Part shown: positions 17,740 through 26,988 of the stretch, piece by piece
Layout of the letters: every line of letters starts with the position of its first letter
Numbering within the stretch: position 1 is the stretch's first letter
Notes under the pieces: model-generated
The model's database searches: none
The model's input: the letters and a program-made list of their open reading frames with translations, nothing else
What the model was told of the DNA's origin: nothing
Position numbers and translations under genes: made by a program
NCBI RefSeq assembly: GCF_014645535.1
Contig: NZ_BMLX01000001.1
Location: forward strand, 303,169 to 367,168
Source of the DNA: Silvimonas iriomotensis
GTDB lineage: Bacteria > Pseudomonadota > Gammaproteobacteria > Burkholderiales > Chitinibacteraceae
Direction of reading: 5' to 3'
DNA: 64,000 bases

Positions 17740-18576
17740 ATGTCTCCGTTGATCACCGTCGCCGAACTGGCTACCCGCATGACCGACTCTGACCTTGTGA
17801 TTGTTGATTGCCGTCACGACCTTGCGAACCCGCAATCCGGCCGGGCCGCCTACGAACAGGATCACATTGCCGGCGCCATTTTCCTGCATCTGGACGAAGA
17901 CCTTTCCGGCCCCAAAACCGGCAGCAACGGCCGGCATCCGCTGCCAGACCCGGGCTGGTTTGGCGCACGGCTGGGTGCGGCCGGTATCGGGAACGACAGC
18001 CACGTTGTCGCTTACGATGGCTCCGGTGGCATGTACGCCGCGCGTTTGTGGTGGATGCTGGGCTGGCTGGGGCACGACAAAGTCCAGGTGCTTGATGGTG
18101 GCTATCAGGCCTGGCAAGGCGCGCGGCAGCCGGTCTCTGACACCGTGCCCGCGCTGGAGCCAAAGAAATTCACCCCGCACCTGCGCGCAGAACGGCGCGT
18201 GACTGCTGCAGATGTGGAGCGGGACTTGCGTGAGTCATCGTTTCAGGTGGTCGATGCCCGCAGCCCGGAGCGTTTTCGCGGCGTGGGGGAGACCATTGAC
18301 CCTATCGGCGGGCATATCCCCGGCGCGATCAACCGCTTTTTCCAGGACAACCTGGCGCCAGGCGGGCGGTTTAAGGAACCACAGCAGTTGCAGCAAGAAT
18401 GGCAAGCCGTGCTGGGGGCGATTCCGCCGGCAGATGTGGTGCATCAGTGCGGTTCCGGGGTGACGGCGTGTCATAACTTGCTGGCACTGGCTGCGGCCGG
18501 GTTGCCTGGTGGGCGGTTGTATGCGGGGTCCTGGAGTGAGTGGTGTGCTGATCCGGCGCGGCCGGTGGCACGGTAG
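17740..18576 (+). CDS. sseA: Sulfurtransferase, tandem rhodanese (3-mercaptopyruvate type)
   Basis: Two rhodanese domains (about 1-140, inactive, and 150-278, catalytic), 278 aa. It moves sulfane sulfur from 3-mercaptopyruvate or thiosulfate to a thiol acceptor or cyanide. The active-site loop reads CGSGVTAC with the nucleophile at Cys237. The CGSGVTA loop is that of mercaptopyruvate sulfurtransferases rather than the CRxGxR loop of thiosulfate-preferring rhodaneses, so the SseA assignment is favoured. The domain hinge DARSPERFRG is intact. Monocistronic; no clear terminator, but a repeat-rich region follows. Confidence 0.9.
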   Translation: MSPLITVAELATRMTDSDLVIVDCRHDLANPQSGRAAYEQDHIAGAIFLHLDEDLSGPKTGSNGRHPLPDPGWFGARLGAAGIGNDSHVVAYDGSGGMYAARLWWMLGWLGHDKVQVLDGGYQAWQGARQPVSDTVPALEPKKFTPHLRAERRVTAADVERDLRESSFQVVDARSPERFRGVGETIDPIGGHIPGAINRFFQDNLAPGGRFKEPQQLQQEWQAVLGAIPPADVVHQCGSGVTACHNLLALAAAGLPGGRLYAGSWSEWCADPARPVAR

Positions 18577-18610
18577 GGGTTTTTTTAGGTTTGTGGGGTT
18601 GCCACTGGTT

Positions 18611-18640
18611 CGTCATTCCGGCGCAGGCGGGGATCCAGTC
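18611..18640. repeat. REP-like extragenic hairpin repeat
   Basis: CGTCATTCCGGCGCAGGCGG followed by GGATCCAG closely resembles the common extragenic repeat of the form GTCATTCCCGCGCAGGCGGG-AATCCAG found dispersed in many proteobacteria. The arms here carry two changes that weaken the hairpin. One copy only in this window. Confidence 0.5.
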
Positions 18641-18784
18641 TGGCGTCTGGATGGCTTGCTGTTGTGGCCAGAGTCAGTGAGTAGGGTGGATTCGGGGCGG
18701 TAGCGACAATTCGCCATTGCGGTGTGGGTGTGTTAGCGCCTGACGGCGCGGTTGTTTTGGGTGTCGGGGGTTGCCCGACGGCAA

Positions 18785-18967
18785 GTGCCTTTCTTTTGGG
18801 TCGCCAAAAGAAAGGCACCAAAGAAAAGGCGACCCCTGCGACTGCGCCCACTACGTGGGTTCCCTGTGCTTCTCGCAAGGCGCGGCTGGCTACGGGAACT
18901 CGCTTCGCTCAGACACCCCTCCGCCGAAACCCCGCGCCTTGCTGCGATGCTCGGCGCAGTCAAGGGG
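18785..18967. repeat. Structured intergenic repeat element
   Basis: No gene, but strong nested complementarity. GTGCCTTTCTTTTGG (18785-18799) pairs perfectly with CCAAAAGAAAGGCAC (18804-18818) around GTCG. GGGTCGCC (18798-18805) can alternatively pair with GGCGACCC (18828-18835). A second domain is closed by CCCCT + GACTGCGCC (18833-18848) against GGCGCAGTC + AGGGG (18953-18967). Inside it are a CCCAC/GTGGG hairpin (18847-18859) and the perfect 11-base pair GCAAGGCGCGG (18875-18885)/CCGCGCCTTGC (18932-18942). From memory, similar sequence is dispersed between genes in other beta- and gammaproteobacteria and is often mis-called as small ORFs. Function unknown. Confidence 0.65.
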
Positions 18968-19000
18968 CCCAACGTCAAAGGCAACGGCAACCCCGAAAAT

Positions 19001-19018
19001 CAACTGCAACTGCAACTG
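19001..19018. repeat. Short tandem hexamer repeat
   Basis: Three exact CAACTG units, flanked by related GGCAAC units at 18980-18992 and 19026-19043. The track lies at the 3' end of the structured element, and similar CAAC-rich tracks could expand or contract. From here to 19169 I see nothing else of note. Confidence 0.7.
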
Positions 19019-19169
19019 CGCAAATCAACGGCAACCGCAACCCTAGCGGCGGCCTTTGCCGGAGTCCTGTGCGGCTGCGGCGGGTGGCCTTGGTAGTGGT
19101 GGATTGCTGTGCGAATCCACCCGGCGTTGTGGTTTGCAACATGGCCCGCTTAACCACGCCGTCATGCCC

Positions 19170-20207
19170 TTACTGCCCCAGTACCATCCACGCGGCGGGG
19201 CGGCCCAGTCGCGCGGCGAGGGGGGCGTAGCGGTTGTCGATCAGTGCGGCCAGGTTGAACAGTTGCGTGGCGCTCTGGGGTTCCCACGGGCCGGAGAAGC
19301 CGGGCTCGCCGGCGTCGCGGCGCTGGGCGTCGAACTTGACGCTGGAGTGGACGTATTCAATGTGGGTTTGTTCGCCCATGGCGTACGGGGTTAGCCAGTC
19401 GAGCGCTTTGCCCAGGGTGGCGCCTTCGGGCGTGGTGTCCTGATACCAGTTCTGTTCGTGGCGTTGGGCGGCCAGTGCGGCCATCAAGAGGGGCTGCAGG
19501 TCGTACACCACATAGTGCAGGGCGTCGCGTTCGTGAAAGTCGAACACCGAGCCATCGGCTTGCAGGTTGTTGGCCAGATGCTTCTGGTAGACCTTGTGCG
19601 CGGCCTGGATCAGGGCGGGGTCGTTCAGGGCAAAGGCGGCCATGGTGGCCAGTTTGATACGGTGGCTTTGCCAGTTGCCGTGGTCTTTGCGCAGCTTGCT
19701 GTTGGCCTGGCTGATATAGCCGGTGGCCAGCTGGCGCAGGAATTCTTCCATATTGGCGCGGGTGGCATCGGGCAGGCGGTCGGCGCTCAGGTCGTAGGCC
19801 ATGATCACCGTATCCAGATTGGTTTCGTCGATCGGGTTGAAAGAGGCCCGGTACAGCGGGAACCAGGCGTCCAGGTAAGCCGAGAGCCCCACCAGATAGA
19901 CGTCATCGTTGGTCAGCCGCCAGGCCAGCGCCAGGTTCAGTATCGCCGGCCAGTCTGCCTCGGCTGCGATGCTCTGGTCGCGAATGCCCTGATGCGGCAG
20001 TGTGCCCTCGGTATGCACGCGCGCCATGGGGTGCGGGTCACGGTGGCGGGCCAGTTCTGCGGCATGCAGCACCTGGCGGGCGGTCGGGCTGTCGGCAGAC
20101 TGGGGTAAACGGTTGACGGACAGCGGGGTGAAAATGGCATAGCCACTGGCCAGCGCGGTGACGGGGGCGCTGATCAGCAGCAAAGACAACACGAGCGGTT
20201 TGAACAC
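19170..20207 (-). CDS. Alginate-lyase-fold exported protein
   Basis: Periplasmic or secreted protein of 345 aa with a clear Sec signal (MFKPLVLSLLLISAPVTALA). The rest is helical, and the central NLDTVIMAYDLSADRL and DHGNWQSHRIKLATMAAFAL segments match the (alpha/alpha) toroid alginate-lyase domain (PL5-like), where an Asn and a His in this region take part in cleavage. True AlgL has NNHSYW; here the motif is GNWQSHR, so polysaccharide specificity is open. No alginate or other exopolysaccharide genes are nearby. GTG start at 20207; the gene is downstream of hrpA and possibly separated from it by a hairpin. Confidence 0.75.
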   Translation of the reverse strand: MFKPLVLSLLLISAPVTALASGYAIFTPLSVNRLPQSADSPTARQVLHAAELARHRDPHPMARVHTEGTLPHQGIRDQSIAAEADWPAILNLALAWRLTNDDVYLVGLSAYLDAWFPLYRASFNPIDETNLDTVIMAYDLSADRLPDATRANMEEFLRQLATGYISQANSKLRKDHGNWQSHRIKLATMAAFALNDPALIQAAHKVYQKHLANNLQADGSVFDFHERDALHYVVYDLQPLLMAALAAQRHEQNWYQDTTPEGATLGKALDWLTPYAMGEQTHIEYVHSSVKFDAQRRDAGEPGFSGPWEPQSATQLFNLAALIDNRYAPLAARLGRPAAWMVLGQ

Positions 20208-20240
20208 GGGACGATCCAGAAAAGCAGGCTGGTGAAAGCT

Positions 20241-20265
20241 AAACGCGGCGTTTGACCGCCGCGTT
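20241..20265 (-). terminator. Hairpin after hrpA
   Basis: AAACGCGGCG/CGCCGCGTTT, 10-base perfect stem in the 92-base gap between hrpA and the alginate-lyase-like gene. The T tract is weak, so termination may be partial. Confidence 0.55.
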
Positions 20266-20299
20266 TACCGTTCCGGAACGTACCATAGAGCTGCTGTGA

Positions 20300-23200
20300 T
20301 CAGCGTCGCAGCAATTCTTCCCACAATTTGCTCAAACGCTTGAGCGAGATCGGGTAGGGCGTGCGCAATTCCTGGGCAAACAGGCTGATGCGCCATTCTT
20401 CGATCATCCAGCGCACCGGCATGAGTTTGGCGGTGTCGCGGCCGTCGCGTTGCCATTTGTCGATCTCGGCCCGCCATTTGCCTTCAAAGTCGATCACCTC
20501 GGCCGCGCGCTGCATATCACGCGAGGGGTTGGCGGTGCGCTTTTCCACGCGCAGTTTCATGGCTTTCAGATACACCGGCAGGCGCGGCAGTTGCTCCCAC
20601 GGGGTGGCAGCCAGAAAGCCGTTGAACACAAGCTTGTTCAACTGATCTTTCAGTTCATGGCTGATCTGGCCGGGCTTGTTGGCGATCTGCGCAACAGAGG
20701 CGTAATCGGCCACGACTTCGGTCAGTGCCCGGATGGCGGCATCACGCACGGAAGGCAGGCGGGCGCGGGCGCGGGCTTTCTGGTCATCAAACGCTTTTTT
20801 GGTCCGCGGCGCTTCGTCCTCGCCCAGAAAGGCGCGGTTGCAGATGCAATTGATCAGGTCGTCCAGCAACATGTCGGCATTGCCGATGGCGCGCAATTGC
20901 AGCGCCAGTTGCTGGAAGTTCGGCACCGACTTTTGCAGCTGTTTGACGTGTTCCTTGAGTTCGATCCGCAACAGATGCACCACGCCTTCGCGGTGCGCGG
21001 CTTCGGCGGCGTGTTCGGTATCAAACAGCAAAATGGCGCAACTTTCGGCTTCATCGACCACCAGCGCCGGGTAACCCGTGGTATTGCGGCCCTGACGTTT
21101 GAAGGTCAGCTTGGCGGGCAAATCACCGAAGTCCCATTTGGTGATGCCGGTTTTTTCGATCTCGTTGCCGCCTTCGTCGCTGGCGCCGCCGGCTTCACGG
21201 AATGTCATTTGCGCCGCTTCGCCCAGTTGCGCGCGGATGGCCACCAGATCACGCCCGCTGGCCAGTTCTTGCCCGGCGTCGTCCACCACGCGGAAATTCA
21301 TCTGCAGATGCGGCGGCAGTTCCACGCTGGAGAAATCGTCCTCCGCCACCGGCTGGCCAATGCCCCGCGTCGCGGCGCGGGCCAGTTGCGGCAGCAACGG
21401 CGCTTCGCGGTCGGCGGTATCCAGTTCGGTCATCATGCGCGTGACAAAGTCCGGCACCGGCACGCACAGGCGGCGGATGGATTTGGGTAGCGCCTTGATC
21501 AGCAGGGTGATCTTTTCGCGCAGCATGCCCGGCACCAGCCAGTCGAACACGTTGGCGTTGACCCGGTTCAGCTGGTGCAGCGGCAAGGTCAGCGTGATGC
21601 CATCAAGCACGTGGCCGGGCTCGAAACGGTAAGACAGCGGCAGACGGGCTTCCGCCAGTCTGAAATGCGCGGGGAACTGCTCGGCCGTGACTATGCCGGC
21701 CGCGCGCTGCATCAGTTCTTCCCGATCCAGGAATAGCAATCGGGGAGTGGTTTTTTCGGCTTCTTTGCGCCACGCCTCAAAGCCGGCACCGTTGACAATG
21801 CCAGGCGGAATGATCTGGTCAAAATGGTCGTACAAGACCTGTTCATCGACCAGAAAGTCCTGGCGGCGGGCCTTGTGTTCCAGTTCTTCAATCTCGGTCA
21901 GCACATCAAAGTTGTGCTCCTGGAACTTCGCTTTGGTGTTGTAGTTGAACCGCACCAGTGCTTCGCGAATGAAGATTTCACGCGCCTCGACCGGGTTGAT
22001 CCGGCCATAGTTCACGCGGCGGCGCGCCACAATCGGCAAGCCGTACAGCGTGACGCGTTCCGACGCCACGACCTGTGCGGGTTCTTTTTCCCAGTGCGGA
22101 TCAAAATACTGGCGGCTGACCAGATGCAGGGCCAGTTTCTCTACCCAGTCCGGTTCGATGGCGGCGGCGCAACGGCCGAACAACTTGGTTGTTTCGACCA
22201 GATCACCGGCCAGCACCCATTTGGGCCGCGCGCGCTTGAGGCCGGAACCGGGGAAAATCTGGAACTTGATCCCGCGCGCACCCAGGTATTCATCGGCCTC
22301 GGGCTGTTTCATGCCGATATTGCCCAGCAAGCCGGTGAGCAAGGCCTTGTGGATTTGCTCGTAAGTGCCGGGCTTGTCGTTCAGGCGCCACTCCATGTCT
22401 TCGGCAATGTCAGTGAGCTGGCGGTGCAGGTCACGCCATTCACGCAAGCGCAGATAAGACAAAAAGTGCTCGTGGCACAGGTTCACCAGTTGCCGGTTTG
22501 ATTGCTTGTTGGCCAGCGCCTCTTCAAAGAAATGCCAGAGTTTCAGGTAAGACTGGAAATCCGACTTTTCATCAACAAAGCGGTGCTGGGCGCGGTCTGC
22601 CGCGTCGCGCGCGTCAAACGGCCGCTCGCGCGGGTCTTGCAGGCTGAGCGCACTGGCAATCACCAGAATCTCTTTCAGGCAGTTTTCCTGCTGCCCGCCC
22701 AAGAGCATACGGCCCAGTTTCGGGTCTACCGGCAAACGCGACAATTGCTTGCCGGTCGGGGTGAGGCGATCTTCTTCATCCACTGCGCCCAGTTCGCGCA
22801 GTTGCTGGTAGCCATCGGCAATCAGGCGGCCGGATGGGGCTTCCAGGAAGGGGAAATCATCGACCTTGCCCAGCTTGAGCGCAGCCATCCGCAAAATGAC
22901 GGCCGCCAGCGAAGAACGGACGATTTCCGGATCAGTAAACGCGGGCCGGTTGTTGAAGTCGTCCTCGTCATACAAGCGCACGCAAATGCCGGAGCTGACC
23001 CGGCCGCAACGGCCAGCGCGCTGGCGGGCCGAGGCCTGGGAGATTTTCTCCACCAGCAGTTGTTCGACCTTGGCGCGCGGTGAATAGCGGTTAACCCGCG
23101 CCTGGCCAGAGTCGATCACATAGCGGATGCCCGGCACCGTGAGCGAGGTTTCGGCCACGTTGGTGGCCAGCACCACGCGGCGGCCGTTGGAACTGCGGAA

Positions 23201-24205
23201 AATGCGCTGCTGTTCTTCGTTGGACAAGCGCGCCAGCAAGGGCAGGACTTCGGCATCACGCACCTTGGCTTTGCGAAATTCCTCGGCGGTTTCGCGGATT
23301 TCGCGCTCGCCGGGCAAGAACACCAGCACGTCACCCGTGCCATCGTGGCGCCACAGTTCTTCTACGGCGTTGACGATGGCTTCTTCCATCTCGATTTCGG
23401 CATCGTCTTCATCGCGCGCCTGCAGCGGCCGGTAGCGCACTTCAACCGGGTAGGTGCGGCCAGACACTTCAATGACCGGCGCGCCGGAGAAATGGTTGGC
23501 AAAGCGGTCTGCATCAATCGTGGCCGAGGTGACGATCACTTTCAGATCTGGCCGCTGCGGCAGGATCTGCTTGAGATAACCCAGCAGAAAATCAATGTTC
23601 AGGCTGCGTTCGTGCGCCTCATCGATCAGGATGGTGTCATAGGCGCTCAACAGCGGATCGCTAAGGGTTTCGGCCAGCAAAATCCCGTCGGTCATCAGCT
23701 TGATGTAGCTGGCTTCTGAGGTCTTGTCGGCAAAGCGCACCTTGTAGCCGACCACGGCGCCGGTTTCGGAATTGAGTTCCTGGGCAATGCGGGTGGCCAC
23801 AGAACGCGCGGCCAGGCGGCGTGGCTGGGTATGGCCGATCAAACCGGCCGTGCCGCGGCCCAGTTCCAGACAGATTTTGGGGAGCTGCGTGGTTTTGCCC
23901 GAACCCGTTTCGCCACAGATGATCACCACCTGGTTGGCAGCGATGGCGTCGCGGATTTCGTCGCGCTTCTGGTTGACGGGCAGGGCCTCGTCAAATGTCG
24001 GGCGCGGCAGGTTCTGTTCACGCAAGGCGTACTTGCGGCTGCTGGCTTCAATCTGCTGCGACAGCTCGGTCACGCTGCGGTCCACCGGTTTGCCCTGGGC
24101 GGCCCGCTGCTGCGCCGCGCGCAATCTGGGCTGCAGGCTGATGCGGTCGCGGGCAAGGCAATGCTGGAGTTCTTCGCCCAGCTGGGCAAGAAGGTCGGTG
24201 GACAT
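20300..24205 (-). CDS. hrpA: ATP-dependent RNA helicase HrpA (DEAH box)
   Basis: Very large (1301 aa) DEAH-box RNA helicase, the usual HrpA length. Motif I GETGSGKT at 98-105, motif II DEAH at 195-198, SAT motif III in VTSATIDADRF, and motif VI QRAGRCGR are all present. The helicase-associated 2/OB region and the long C-terminal DUF3418 domain follow. HrpA unwinds structured mRNA and acts on stalled translation in E. coli; in spirochaetes it is needed for virulence. Start ATG 24205. The gene follows the frameshifted PAS gene by 78 bases in the same direction. Confidence 0.96.
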   Translation of the reverse strand: MSTDLLAQLGEELQHCLARDRISLQPRLRAAQQRAAQGKPVDRSVTELSQQIEASSRKYALREQNLPRPTFDEALPVNQKRDEIRDAIAANQVVIICGETGSGKTTQLPKICLELGRGTAGLIGHTQPRRLAARSVATRIAQELNSETGAVVGYKVRFADKTSEASYIKLMTDGILLAETLSDPLLSAYDTILIDEAHERSLNIDFLLGYLKQILPQRPDLKVIVTSATIDADRFANHFSGAPVIEVSGRTYPVEVRYRPLQARDEDDAEIEMEEAIVNAVEELWRHDGTGDVLVFLPGEREIRETAEEFRKAKVRDAEVLPLLARLSNEEQQRIFRSSNGRRVVLATNVAETSLTVPGIRYVIDSGQARVNRYSPRAKVEQLLVEKISQASARQRAGRCGRVSSGICVRLYDEDDFNNRPAFTDPEIVRSSLAAVILRMAALKLGKVDDFPFLEAPSGRLIADGYQQLRELGAVDEEDRLTPTGKQLSRLPVDPKLGRMLLGGQQENCLKEILVIASALSLQDPRERPFDARDAADRAQHRFVDEKSDFQSYLKLWHFFEEALANKQSNRQLVNLCHEHFLSYLRLREWRDLHRQLTDIAEDMEWRLNDKPGTYEQIHKALLTGLLGNIGMKQPEADEYLGARGIKFQIFPGSGLKRARPKWVLAGDLVETTKLFGRCAAAIEPDWVEKLALHLVSRQYFDPHWEKEPAQVVASERVTLYGLPIVARRRVNYGRINPVEAREIFIREALVRFNYNTKAKFQEHNFDVLTEIEELEHKARRQDFLVDEQVLYDHFDQIIPPGIVNGAGFEAWRKEAEKTTPRLLFLDREELMQRAAGIVTAEQFPAHFRLAEARLPLSYRFEPGHVLDGITLTLPLHQLNRVNANVFDWLVPGMLREKITLLIKALPKSIRRLCVPVPDFVTRMMTELDTADREAPLLPQLARAATRGIGQPVAEDDFSSVELPPHLQMNFRVVDDAGQELASGRDLVAIRAQLGEAAQMTFREAGGASDEGGNEIEKTGITKWDFGDLPAKLTFKRQGRNTTGYPALVVDEAESCAILLFDTEHAAEAAHREGVVHLLRIELKEHVKQLQKSVPNFQQLALQLRAIGNADMLLDDLINCICNRAFLGEDEAPRTKKAFDDQKARARARLPSVRDAAIRALTEVVADYASVAQIANKPGQISHELKDQLNKLVFNGFLAATPWEQLPRLPVYLKAMKLRVEKRTANPSRDMQRAAEVIDFEGKWRAEIDKWQRDGRDTAKLMPVRWMIEEWRISLFAQELRTPYPISLKRLSKLWEELLRR

Positions 24206-24282
24206 ATAAAACGAAACCGGGCGTCAAAAACGCCCGATTCTAGCATGAGCGCGGCTGCGCTCCGGCAGGCATGACGCCGCGT

Positions 24283-25525
24283 CTAGTGCAGGACCAGCAA
24301 TGTGCGGGTTTTTTCCTCTGTGCCGATCTGCTGCACCCGGCAAGCGTGCGTCTTCTGGTCACGGTGATAGAGGAACTCCAGCGCGGTGCCGGGGCTGGAT
24401 TCGGCCAGCAGTTGCTCGCTGTTGGCGGTAATGGCTTCCAGCGGGCGGCCAAGCAAGTCAGTCGGCGGCGTATTCAGGCGTTCGCACAGCGGGTTGTTCA
24501 CAAACTCGATGATGCCCTTGCGCAGCAACATGAACGGCACCGGCAGCGCGTCGGCCACACCTTCAGACAGCGGGTCGGACGAGGCAATCAGCGCTTCGGC
24601 AGCCTTGACGTGGGTGATGTCGATGGCAATCGACAATATATATACATCGCCTTCGCGGACCAGCGGCTGCTTGGTGATATCAAACCAGTGCGTGCGGCCG
24701 TTGGGCAATGTCCAGTGATCCACCGTGCGCACGGTATCGCCGTGTTCCAGTACTTCGGTATCGCCCGTGGTGAATGGCATGGGGTGATCGTGCGCAGCCA
24801 GATGCGACTGCACCAGCAATTCGTGGCCCAGCGTGGTTTGTGTGGCGCGGTTCACCAGCAAAAAGCGGCCGTGCTTGTCGCGCACAAAAATCAGGTTGGG
24901 GCTGGAATCAATAATCTGGTGCACAAACAATTGCTGCTGGAAGAGGGCTTCTTCCGTGGCTTTCATCTGCGTGATATCGCGGATCACCGCCAGACATTCA
25001 CCAGTGGAAAGCGGCAGCAAGCGGGCTTCGAACACGTGCTGGCTGGATTCATTGCCGGTATTCAAACTGTTGCTGCACTTGCGTGCTCTGCACAGAAATC
25101 AGTGCTTCCAGATACTGGCGCGACACGCGTGCCGGAAACAGCCCGGAAAGACGGCCGTTGCCATCGCTGGCGGAAGGGTGAAATTGCGCCGTCGCTTCAT
25201 TGAGCGGCGTGACCGTGCGATTGGCGTAATCAATACGCCACACGAGATCAGGCAGGCAATGGGCAATCGGGGTATGGGTATCGTCGTTGGCGGCCGGTTC
25301 AGCGTCCAGCGGCACATCAACACCGGCAGTGCGGCTACGGGTGGCCAGGAGGGCAACGCCCACGCTACCGGCAACCAGCCAGGCTTCGGTGATCCACAAG
25401 GGCAGGCCGGGTTGAACGCCGCCCCATAGATGCAGTGCGGCAATACCGCCCAGACTGACGATCAATGCAGTGGCAAGTGGCAGCGAACGGGAACGGTGGT
25501 CCAGAGTGCGTGAGGCAAGCGGCAT
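24283..25525 (-). pseudogene. Membrane-anchored triple-PAS protein, frameshifted
   Basis: Two same-strand reading frames form one gene. The first (from ATG 25525) has two membrane helices (about residues 18-63) and the first half of a PAS domain ending QFEYRQ-stop at 25049. The other frame continues at about 25060 with GNESSQHVFEARLLPLSTGECLAVIRDIT, the second half of the same PAS domain, then PAS2 (SSPNLIFVRDKHGRFLLVNRA...) and PAS3 (PVPFMLLRKGIIEFVNNPL). The join needs one base removed or two added near 25052-25062. No kinase, GGDEF, EAL or HTH output follows PAS3, so the intact protein would also be unusual. Either a recent mutation or an assembly error. Confidence 0.75.
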
Positions 25526-25751
25526 GGGCAAGGTCAGCGGACAATTTCTGACGAATTTGCGCTAGCAGCCGGATCAGGTCAAGCAAAGCTTGGAATTTAA
25601 ACGACGGGCGTCGAAACTAGCCGCTGAGTGTTGCCGATTAACCACGACGTGCAGGCGCATTCTTACATCAAGAGAAAGAAGCGACAAATATAAACAAGAG
25701 AGGATTTACTACAGGACTACTGGAACAACAAGGCTGCAACAAGAGTGTTGC

Positions 25752-25828
25752 TGGCGGAGCGGACGGGACTCGAACCCGCGACCCCCGGCGTGACAGGCCG
25801 GTATTCTAACCAACTGAACTACCGCTCC
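25752..25828 (-). tRNA. tRNA-Asp (GTC)
   Basis: 77-base cloverleaf with encoded CCA. Acceptor GGAGCGG/CCGCTCC, D-loop GTTCAGTTGGTTAGAA, anticodon loop CTGTCAC (GTC), T-loop GGTTCGAGTCC. Cotranscribed behind tRNA-Val, with a 9-base spacer. A GCAACA/TGTTGC hairpin (25736-25751) directly follows the gene on the minus strand. Confidence 0.98.
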
Positions 25829-25837
25829 GCAGCGGTT

Positions 25838-25913
25838 TGGTGGGTGATGACGGGATCGAACCGCCGACATTCTGCGTGTAAGGCAGACGCTCTACCATCT
25901 GAGCTAATCACCC
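25838..25913 (-). tRNA. tRNA-Val (TAC)
   Basis: 76-base cloverleaf with encoded CCA. Acceptor GGGTGAT/ATCACCC, anticodon loop CTTACAC (TAC), T-loop GGTTCGATCCC. First gene of the Val-Asp tRNA unit. Confidence 0.98.
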
Positions 25914-25934
25914 GTGTCTCGTCGAGAGGTGCGC

Positions 25935-25963
25935 ATTTAACCATGCACCTTTTGGGCTGTCAA
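25935..25963 (-). promoter_or_regulatory. Strong sigma-70 promoter of tRNA-Val-Asp
   Basis: On the minus strand TTGACA (25958-25963), a 17-base spacer and TTAAAT (25935-25940), followed by a GCGCACC discriminator. The perfect -35, ideal spacing and GC-rich discriminator are typical of stringently controlled stable-RNA promoters. An AGGTGC/GCACCT inverted repeat (25927-25950) overlaps the -10. Confidence 0.85.
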
Positions 25964-26121
25964 ACACTTTTTTGCAGAGAAGTCGCAAAACCGTAAAAAA
26001 CGCGAAATAAAGTGTCTCGCTCTGCTGCTGGGGGTCTGCCGCTTATAGTCATGCGCCTGCGGCATTTGGTATAAATTGGCCCAGTTCAAAACCAGTCAAC
26101 ATACATACATAGTCGGCTCCG

Positions 26122-26979
26122 GTGAAATTTCCAAAAATATCTGTATCAGACAAATCCCGCTGGGTTGGCGTGCTGGACGTGCTGCTGGTGGTCGCGCTGG
26201 CGTGGGCATGCGCCGGTTTGTTCTGGCAACTGTTTGCCCCCCGTTCTCCGCAAGTGCGCCTGGCGCCGGCGGTAGAAGCACCGCGCAGCGCACAGATGCA
26301 GTGGGCGGGTGCGCGTACCTGGTTTGGTTCTGGCGCGCAAGATGCTGGCGAAAGTAATTTGTCTGCGCAGTTGATTGCCGTGATTGCCGGTGGTGATAAC
26401 TACAGTGCCGCGATCTTTACCGGGCTGGATGCATCCATGCCGACCGCAGTCAGGGTAGGGCAGGAGCTGCGCCCCGGCGTCAAACTGACACGCGTAGAGC
26501 GTGATCATGTTGAGCTGGATGAGCGCGGCCAGAGCTCGAAACTGATGTTGCAAGGCGCCAGCGCTCCGGCAGTGGCTGCCATGCCGGCAGGCCGTCCGCC
26601 GGTGGCCGGTGGTGCCGTGCAGGCGCCGCCCGTTGCGCCGCCCACCGCAGGCGGCAGCATCAGCGAGGGCCCGTCGGCCACGCTCACACGCGGTCAGCTT
26701 GCTGCAGCCATGCAAAACGCCAATATCTCGGACTGGGCCAAAGGCATCAGCAGTGCCGCTGGTGGTGGCATCCAGATCGATAACCCGTCCCAGCAACCTT
26801 TTGCCGGCCCGCTGGGCTTGCAGAACGGGGACGTACTCAAGAGTGTCAACGGCGCCAATTTGACGCAAAACACCGATATTTCGACCGTATATACCGCATT
26901 CAGCCAGCAGTCGCAGGTGCAGCTTGTGCTTTTGAGGCACGGCAGCCTGTTGCGAATGCATTACCAGATTCAGCCCTGA
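26122..26979 (+). CDS. gspC: Type II secretion protein GspC
   Basis: Inner-membrane clamp of the T2SS that links the platform to the secretin (285 aa). A short cytosolic N-terminus, one membrane helix (VLDVLLVVALAWACAGLFW), the homology-region domain (about 80-145, SAQLIAVIAGGDNYSAAIF), a Pro/Ala/Gly-rich linker, and a C-terminal PDZ-like domain (GPLGLQNGDVLKSVNGANL). GTG start at 26122. First of gspC-D-E; the remaining gsp genes are not in the window. A 9-base gap separates it from gspD. Confidence 0.92.
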   Translation: MKFPKISVSDKSRWVGVLDVLLVVALAWACAGLFWQLFAPRSPQVRLAPAVEAPRSAQMQWAGARTWFGSGAQDAGESNLSAQLIAVIAGGDNYSAAIFTGLDASMPTAVRVGQELRPGVKLTRVERDHVELDERGQSSKLMLQGASAPAVAAMPAGRPPVAGGAVQAPPVAPPTAGGSISEGPSATLTRGQLAAAMQNANISDWAKGISSAAGGGIQIDNPSQQPFAGPLGLQNGDVLKSVNGANLTQNTDISTVYTAFSQQSQVQLVLLRHGSLLRMHYQIQP

Positions 26980-26988
26980 CGGATTGCA

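Noticed and set aside
18724-19230. Several overlapping short frames after sseA
   Set aside because: They cover the structured repeat element on both strands in several frames; compositional, without ribosome sites. Better explained as non-coding.
25745-25996. Short plus-strand frame over the two tRNAs
   Set aside because: It translates tRNA genes (the familiar ERTGLEPATP artefact).
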